Assembly (NCBI GenBank): GCA_026874595.1
Contig: CM049310.1
Coordinates: 81,640,556-81,704,555, forward strand
DNA: 64,000 bases
Direction: 5' to 3'
Source of the DNA: Sipunculus nudus
Taxonomy: Eukaryota > Annelida > Sipuncula > Golfingiida > Sipunculidae
Of this stretch, positions 60,301 to 64,000 are shown in pieces (position 1 is the stretch's first letter; every line of letters starts with the position of its first letter). Below the pieces are notes generated by a model. That model searched no databases. It was not told where the DNA came from and was given only the letters and a program-made list of their open reading frames with translations. Both the position numbers and the translations under genes were made by a program.

Positions 60301-63026
60301 ATTTTAAATTTGTCTGAAAATTGTTATATACTTCACCTAAATGGTTTTGCCGTTTATATGGTTCACTGGTAAAGATTCCAGCAGACTATTTAGTGATTTT
60401 ACTGATTTACCTCCCATCTGTAGCAAAATGAAGATCCATTACTGCTCCACTGTGACCCTTCATGACCCAGAAGTTTTCACATTCTCCATAAGTGGACCAC
60501 AATACTGAAACATTATACAACAAAATGCATTAAATGTTAACATATCTTTATTATTACCGATGATGGTGGCACTGTACTTTTGTAAACTCATCTGTGAACA
60601 CTGAACACACCTGGGAAATACCTGTTCTGGTCTTGATCTTCAGGAACGAATGATACCAACTGTGTCCCAAGGGGGGTTAAACATCTTGAGAAGTTTTACA
60701 TTATTTAAGTTATATAAAAAACAAGGAACCTAATGCAAGAATACTTAAACTGTCACACAAGGTGTCATTGTCAAATCACAATGATGGAAGCAACTTATAG
60801 ATTGAATAAAATATACAAGTCTGAAATGTGTTAAAAGGTTACACATTTATGCTACTGCATTAAGATAATTTTAATAGTGTCTCAATTAAATGTTTACTTT
60901 CACATTCAAATAATTAAAAAAAACATTTATTTTCAAATAAACCTTCATAAATTATATGACTTAATCAGATGCTGATTATACCCTCTGAAAAAAATGTAAA
61001 TTTTTAGCAAATTTTACCAAATTGCATTTGATCACACTGATTAAAATACAAATTCAAAATTATAGGAATAATGATTAGCCAATCATAAAGCCTGTGGCAA
61101 ACAGCATTACTTAAAGTACCATCCTCTCTTGGCAAAACATATAAAACAAAATAGTACACATGATGTAGCTGAAGTGCTTGATTAAGAGCATAACAACACC
61201 AAACAAAATCTTGGCATGTATGCTGGCACTTACATATCTGTCGGTCAAAGCCTGATGAAGCCAGAAAGGAGCCATCTGGTGAGAATTTGCAGCAGAAGAC
61301 GTCCCCCTCATGTCCAGTCAACATCATGATGGGAGAATCAAGACTGGACGTCCTGGATGGACCCTGTAAAATTCAATACAATTTCATTTATTACAATACA
61401 ATCATACAAAAGCTTTTTCAATAAAGAATACATTTGTTGGAAGTTCATCTTGAAACCAATATTGTAGTCATTTTTTTGTTCGCAAGGATTTGAAATTATG
61501 TTATTCATGAAAGGGTCAATTCGTCACTAATGTTTTGTATGATAAAATGTCTATCTATTACACTTAACATTAAAATACACAATGATACCTATACTGAAAA
61601 GTTTGTTTGGTTATTGATTCTTTTAAGTAATGACTCAGGATACACCATGCAAGGAGTGGATTACATGTAAATACAAACATTGCGCAGCATGGCCAACTGG
61701 CCACCATGGTATTCAGGGCTATTTACATCACCGCTCACCGTAAACAGTACCTCGCGGAAGCCCATTTGAAATGTTCTATTATTTCACACACACAGGTGTT
61801 TTCGTTAAAAAAAAAATCCATGTCCACAATTGACACAGAGAAACAAATTGCCAAAAGACCTTTTTTTTAAATCTGAACCAGCCTTTGCAGAGTATAAACA
61901 CTTTTTTTTGCAAGAACTACTATCCCAGCCATATTTCACTTATCCGTCATTCAATATTCTGTTCTTCTGTTATTCCCTATGCATTTGAATTGCTGATTTT
62001 AAGAACATGCCAGGCCAAGTCCCTCCTGACTTATCCTGAAGGTCACTTCATCACCAATTTCTTTTGGTGACAAAATAACTGTGGTGATGAAACGACTGGT
62101 CCCCCTCCCCCCCCAATCCATTAGGGAGGACGGCCTAATTTTTTATGTTCATCCATGAAGTCCAGATTCTATACATCTCCATAACAAGTACTTTGGGCAG
62201 AACTATAGAAACTGGGCTTCAGCCTACTGCCTGTACCGTATGCACAACGGGTAACGCATAATAAATTGTTTTCTGTAAAAGGCCGATACATTATTTTCTT
62301 CAGAATTCCAGTATTTAATTTTGCTCATAACTGGAGTTTATTATAATAGAGGAGGAGGGGTCCGGGGAACCTGGGTTCCCTGTCTGAACGGGGGTGTGAG
62401 GGCAGAGCCCCCACCTAAAGCTTAATTTTCCTGTTAAAATAGTAAATGGTTTCCCATTTTCACAATAGATGGCGCTTCAATTGCAGATATAAATGAACAA
62501 AACTTGCTCCTGCTGGTATCTCGTCTTCACGGCTCATTTAGTAGCGTGTAGGGCTCCTAGTCTAGAGATCGTAGGTTCGATTCCCGATTCAGGTGACTTC
62601 TGATGTTAAGTAGTTGTTCATGTTAGAAGAGTTGAGTGTAGGGACATCTACAGGGAAAAGTAGGAGTTAAAATAGGGAATGAGAGGAGACAGTTTTATTT
62701 ATATTTTCCTCAATAGAAGTGAAGCCCGCGTTCTATAGTGGCTCCGTACTTTGTCTGCCTTCTGTCCATAAGTTAAATGAAGCAAGAGCTCTGTGGCTCT
62801 GTATATACTACAGAACCACACCAGTGGGGAGACCTCTGTTAAAGAATGGGGACAGGAATGTATGCTGAACCCTTAATATCGCCCACCATTTACTGTTTGG
62901 ATTTTGGTCTCCTCTTACCGATTGGGAAATGGCGCTATTTCCTCCTTCAGTGTACGCTACCACATCTGTTCTGGCTTTCTTGACGGGTACAAGGGCGCCC
63001 TGCGCCGCCTTCCTCTTCAAATCCAT
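51319..63026 (-). CDS. SNRNP40: SNRNP40: U5 snRNP 40-kDa WD40 protein, nine coding exons
   Basis: This is the WD40 subunit of the U5 snRNP, a nuclear core spliceosome component that contacts PRPF8. Coding exons: 63026-62919, 61363-61234, 60504-60411, 59945-59780, 59191-59069, 58116-57996, 55491-55409, 55043-54878, 51371-51319. They total 1044 nt, which is 347 residues plus a TGA stop, close to the 357 of the human protein. All junctions join in phase. Diagnostic stretches include GHEGDVFCCKFSPDGSFLAS, ARRGPQLVCSGSDDGTVK, FQNTYQVMAVTFSDTAEQII, DRFVYIWDTTSRRILYKLPG and the C-terminus SSDKKLYLGEIEP. Seven WD repeats follow a basic, disordered N-terminus of about 45 residues. The start is the ATG of MDLKRK, whose VPVKKAR matches the N-terminal basic motif of the family. 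Intron 4 uses GC-AG; the other introns are GT-AG. Intron 8 contains a transposon. No alternative family fits. Confidence 0.97.
51380..51600. repeat. degenerate (ATATC)n-like simple repeat in SNRNP40 intron 8
   Basis: There are repeated TATCATATCATA motifs mixed with TATTATATCA, just upstream (gene sense) of terminal exon 9. Confidence 0.7.
51688..54500 (-). mobile_element. pogo/Tigger-type DNA transposon, full length, inside SNRNP40 intron 8
   Basis: Perfect 26-bp terminal inverted repeats (CCGTTTTCCCCCATAGATAA at each end) are flanked by TA dinucleotides at 51686-51687 and 54501-54502. This is the TA target duplication of the Tc1/mariner-pogo superfamily. The 2813-bp element contains one degenerate transposase in the same orientation as the host gene. 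As intronic sequence it is spliced out with intron 8. The identical TIRs suggest fairly recent insertion, yet the transposase is broken, so this copy was either mobilised in trans or decayed afterwards. Confidence 0.9.
52523..53898 (-). pseudogene. pogo/Tigger transposase, inactivated
   Basis: The N-terminus carries a pogo/CENP-B-like helix-turn-helix (RRSSYTTAFKLQVVQYAEQN and RHFGIDESNVRLWK). A second CENP-B-type DNA-binding segment follows (VLEWISECRAQG to YRFMARNDLSIRRKTH). A DDE_1 catalytic core comes next, with acidic residues visible in GNADQTPLTFD, LLVLDAFRRH and LQPLDVGVNRP. The C-terminus is an acidic tail (DDENDTDDLYFADEE) typical of these proteins. Three lesions are seen: an in-frame TAA after SRQVF (~53660), an in-frame TAG after LPADY (~53438), and a frameshift near 53165 after TMPKGV. 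It is non-functional as read. Confidence 0.88.
54878..55043 (-). CDS. SNRNP40: SNRNP40 coding exon 8
   Basis: The exon encodes about residues 276-331, from NLLRVAWSADGS through DTTSRRILYKLPGH to FHPVEPI. The acceptor is AATTTCAG. The donor reads ATAG|GTTGGT, a weak +3 to +6 context. It ends in phase 1 and joins exon 9 across a 3.5-kb intron. Confidence 0.93.
55409..55491 (-). CDS. SNRNP40: SNRNP40 coding exon 7
   Basis: The exon encodes about residues 248-275, with RIWDIRPFAPQERCVKIFQG ending in FEK. The acceptor is TTCTTCCAG and the donor GTATAG. It ends in phase 0. Confidence 0.94.
55545..56060 (+). repeat. dispersed repeat family X, copy in SNRNP40 intron 6
   Basis: This copy shares ordered blocks with the copies at 57145, 34480 and 22795: AGAGTTTCGCAAA, AGTGACCTT, CACATATG, TGTCAACATT, GTGGATAAA, TTTTCTTAACAGGAATTA and a closing AAAAGATAGGTGAACAGCTGA. 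No ORF, TIR or tRNA head was found; the family is unclassified. Confidence 0.65.
57145..57600 (+). repeat. dispersed repeat family X, second copy in SNRNP40 intron 6
   Basis: It has the same block order as the copy at 55545: AGAGCTTTGCAAA, AGTGACCTTTCTACCTCC, GTTACATGTTTTT, TGTCAACATTGCTGTGTT, GTTGATAAACAAG and AAAAGGTAGGTGAATGGGCA. Two copies in one intron suggest repeated insertion or local duplication. Confidence 0.65.
57996..58116 (-). CDS. SNRNP40: SNRNP40 coding exon 6
   Basis: The exon encodes about residues 208-248, from VWDLRKND through GHTDTVTGV to AMDNT. The acceptor is TTTCTAG and the donor GTAAGG. It ends in phase 1. Confidence 0.95.
59069..59191 (-). CDS. SNRNP40: SNRNP40 coding exon 5
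   Basis: The exon encodes 41 residues (167-207) from LWDSRKK to SGGLDNDIK. The acceptor is TACTTCAG and the donor GTAAGTCC. It is phase 0 at both ends. Confidence 0.95.
59780..59945 (-). CDS. SNRNP40: SNRNP40 coding exon 4, GC donor
   Basis: The exon encodes about residues 111-166, including STDKTVAVWD and GSDDGTVK. The acceptor is TTTTCCAG. Its 3' junction is AAG|GCAAGT, the usual consensus of GC-AG introns. Using it gives VK then LWD in phase, as in other SNRNP40 proteins. The next GT, 4 nt further on, would shift the frame. Confidence 0.93.
60411..60504 (-). CDS. SNRNP40: SNRNP40 coding exon 3
   Basis: The exon encodes about residues 80-111, with WYD-like blade text and GHSGAVMDLHF. The acceptor is GTTTCAG and the donor GTAAATC. 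It ends in phase 2. Confidence 0.95.
61234..61363 (-). CDS. SNRNP40: SNRNP40 coding exon 2
   Basis: The exon encodes about residues 37-80, including the first WD blade (GHEGDVFCCKF). The acceptor is TTTTACAG and the donor GTAAGTGCC. It ends in phase 1. Confidence 0.95.
62530..62720 (+). repeat. tRNA-derived SINE head in SNRNP40 intron 1
   Basis: A perfect Pol III B box (GGTTCGATTCC, 62574-62584) sits in a tRNA-like stretch beginning GGCTCATTTAGTAG. It is followed by unrelated sequence, as in tRNA-derived SINEs. A clean cloverleaf is not obvious, so a functional tRNA is unlikely. It lies antisense to SNRNP40. Confidence 0.55.
62919..63026 (-). CDS. SNRNP40: SNRNP40 coding exon 1
   Basis: The exon encodes residues 1-36: the start Met, a Lys/Arg-rich segment (VPVKKAR) and a low-complexity linker. 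The donor at 62918 reads GTAAGAGG, phase 0. Intron 1 is about 1.55 kb. Confidence 0.93.
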
Positions 63027-63029
63027 GAT

Positions 63030-63615
63030 AAATAAACAGCGTCAACTCTACCGCAAACACAGCGTCGACGCCAAGGTGAAGGCCGTTTAGTGTAACTTAG
63101 AAAATATGCTGTTTGCAAAATACTTCTCATATGTGTCTAAAGCAAATACATTTGACTCAATTTTAGTATTTTTTGTTAATATCTCCAAGAATGTGTATTT
63201 ATAAATGTTACAGACACGGATATTAAGCATTATATGAGTTTATTTTATGAAATAATTTAATATTTAATATGTCAGCAAAATATTTGAAGCATTGTAAAGT
63301 ATGAGACACCACTCAGCTGTCAATGGAATGAACACATGGAAAGGCAGAAAACTGAAGGGCAAAATGTTTATTTTCTGAAAACAGGTTTGTCGATTTTTGA
63401 GCAGTTGTGAGTAACAAGATCTTGACAAGGAAGATTTTATGTAAGATTTCATGCATAAACTTATGTAAATTATCCATATAAATTATGTAAATACATACCC
63501 AGAGTGACAGTTTTTATGCAATTTAATCAACTGATATAAACATAAGACACCCTGATTAAAAATAAAGGATTAAACAGTCACAGCATGATCACTAAGCCTC
63601 ACTTAATGGGCCCAT
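63030..63615. other. SNRNP40 upstream region
   Basis: The sequence just before the start codon (63027-63110) is richer in GC and CpG (AGCGTCGACGCC) than what lies further upstream. That fits a promoter-proximal or 5' UTR segment. No TATA box is placed with confidence. Confidence 0.35.
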
Positions 63616-63619
63616 ATTC

Positions 63620-63840
63620 CCAGGTTTATTCGTACGTAAGTGACAGTACATATATTTGTAAATCCTTGTTAACATTCCTGAATCCAGAGAAGATGCTGGA
63701 TCCACACCAACATCTAACTGATTCTTCATTGGCCCATTCCCAAAATGCCCTGCATGAAAATTTCAGGAGAGTCCATGCATGTTTGCACAAGTTATGTTGT
63801 GAACAAACTCGCACATAAACACATGAACACTACAAATGAG
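63620..63840 (+). repeat. dispersed repeat R, copy 2 (possible non-LTR 3' region)
   Basis: CGTACGTAAGTGACAGTACA, GCTGGATCCACACCAACATC, GATTCTTCATTGGCCCATTC and TTATGTTGTGAACAAACTCG parallel the copy at 8590-8830. Confidence 0.55.
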
Positions 63841-64000
63841 GACTCTTGAGACTTATTGAGAATGAACTTTTAAATGAATGGATGTCCATCATACATGCCT
63901 TATAGAAAAATTATGGCCAAACTTTAAATTATTTTATATGCGAGGCATAATTGTGTTTGGTTTTTGAGAATAACAAATTATTGAGTTATAATAAGAATAC

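Noticed and set aside
61234-61311. CTGATGA...GAAA words resembling a hammerhead core near 61250
   Set aside because: They lie inside the conserved coding exon 2 of SNRNP40, and no flanking stems are present.
62530-62600. Functional tRNA gene
   Set aside because: The B box is perfect, but the anticodon arm does not fold cleanly and the acceptor ends do not pair well, so a SINE head is more likely.
1-64000. CRISPR-like arrays or bacterial operons
   Set aside because: The tandem units are too long or lack unique spacers, and the window is clearly eukaryotic.

Overview
The window is nuclear DNA from a multicellular animal, most likely a mollusc or another lophotrochozoan. This rests on a clearly intron-split animal gene, an AT-rich background full of (TA)n runs, tRNA-derived SINEs, Helitron, hAT, pogo/Tigger and BEL/Pao elements, and arrays of ~330-bp tandem units next to microsatellites, which is common in bivalve and gastropod genomes. 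The phylum is inferred, because no species-diagnostic gene is present. There are no bacterial-style operons, rRNA genes or CRISPR arrays.

The only confidently identified cellular gene is SNRNP40, the WD40 subunit of the U5 snRNP, on the minus strand. Nine coding exons between 63026 and 51319 join in phase to a 347-residue protein. Intron 4 appears to use a GC-AG splice pair. The 3.5-kb intron 8 carries a complete but dead pogo/Tigger transposon (51688-54500). Intron 6 holds two copies of a dispersed repeat, and intron 1 a tRNA-like SINE head.

Layout: 0-3.1 kb, Helitron ends, two of them back to back. 5.1-6.0 kb, a pogo-type non-autonomous element with a related copy at 7.3-7.75 kb. 7.9-8.3 kb, a SINE. 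9.77-11.35 kb, a ~331-bp tandem array ending in (TA)n. 14.3-15.2 kb, a small MITE and a SINE. 17.46-20.94 kb, a ~410-bp tandem duplication broken by a 205-bp MITE in copy 1 and a 2.4-kb hAT-like element in copy 2; the hAT-like element holds a CpG-rich foldback element built of GGCGAC and TACGAC motifs. 25.9-29.4 kb, a 3.4-kb purine-rich block of three successive minisatellites with 44-48-bp units. 29.9-31.5 kb, weak candidate exons of an unidentified minus-strand gene. 39.76-40.93 kb, a ~325-bp tandem array. 43.12-48.94 kb, a BEL/Pao-type LTR element with matching 1295-bp LTRs but no reverse transcriptase and four in-frame stops. 49.0-50.9 kb, repeats and unannotated DNA downstream of SNRNP40.

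Outside SNRNP40 almost everything recognisable is repeat-derived. The notable structures are the nested insertions with an internal empty site, the CpG-rich foldback element, the triple purine minisatellite, and the contrast between young LTRs and a broken interior in the BEL/Pao element. All alignments were done by eye. Repeat-family names beyond superfamily level are not claimed.
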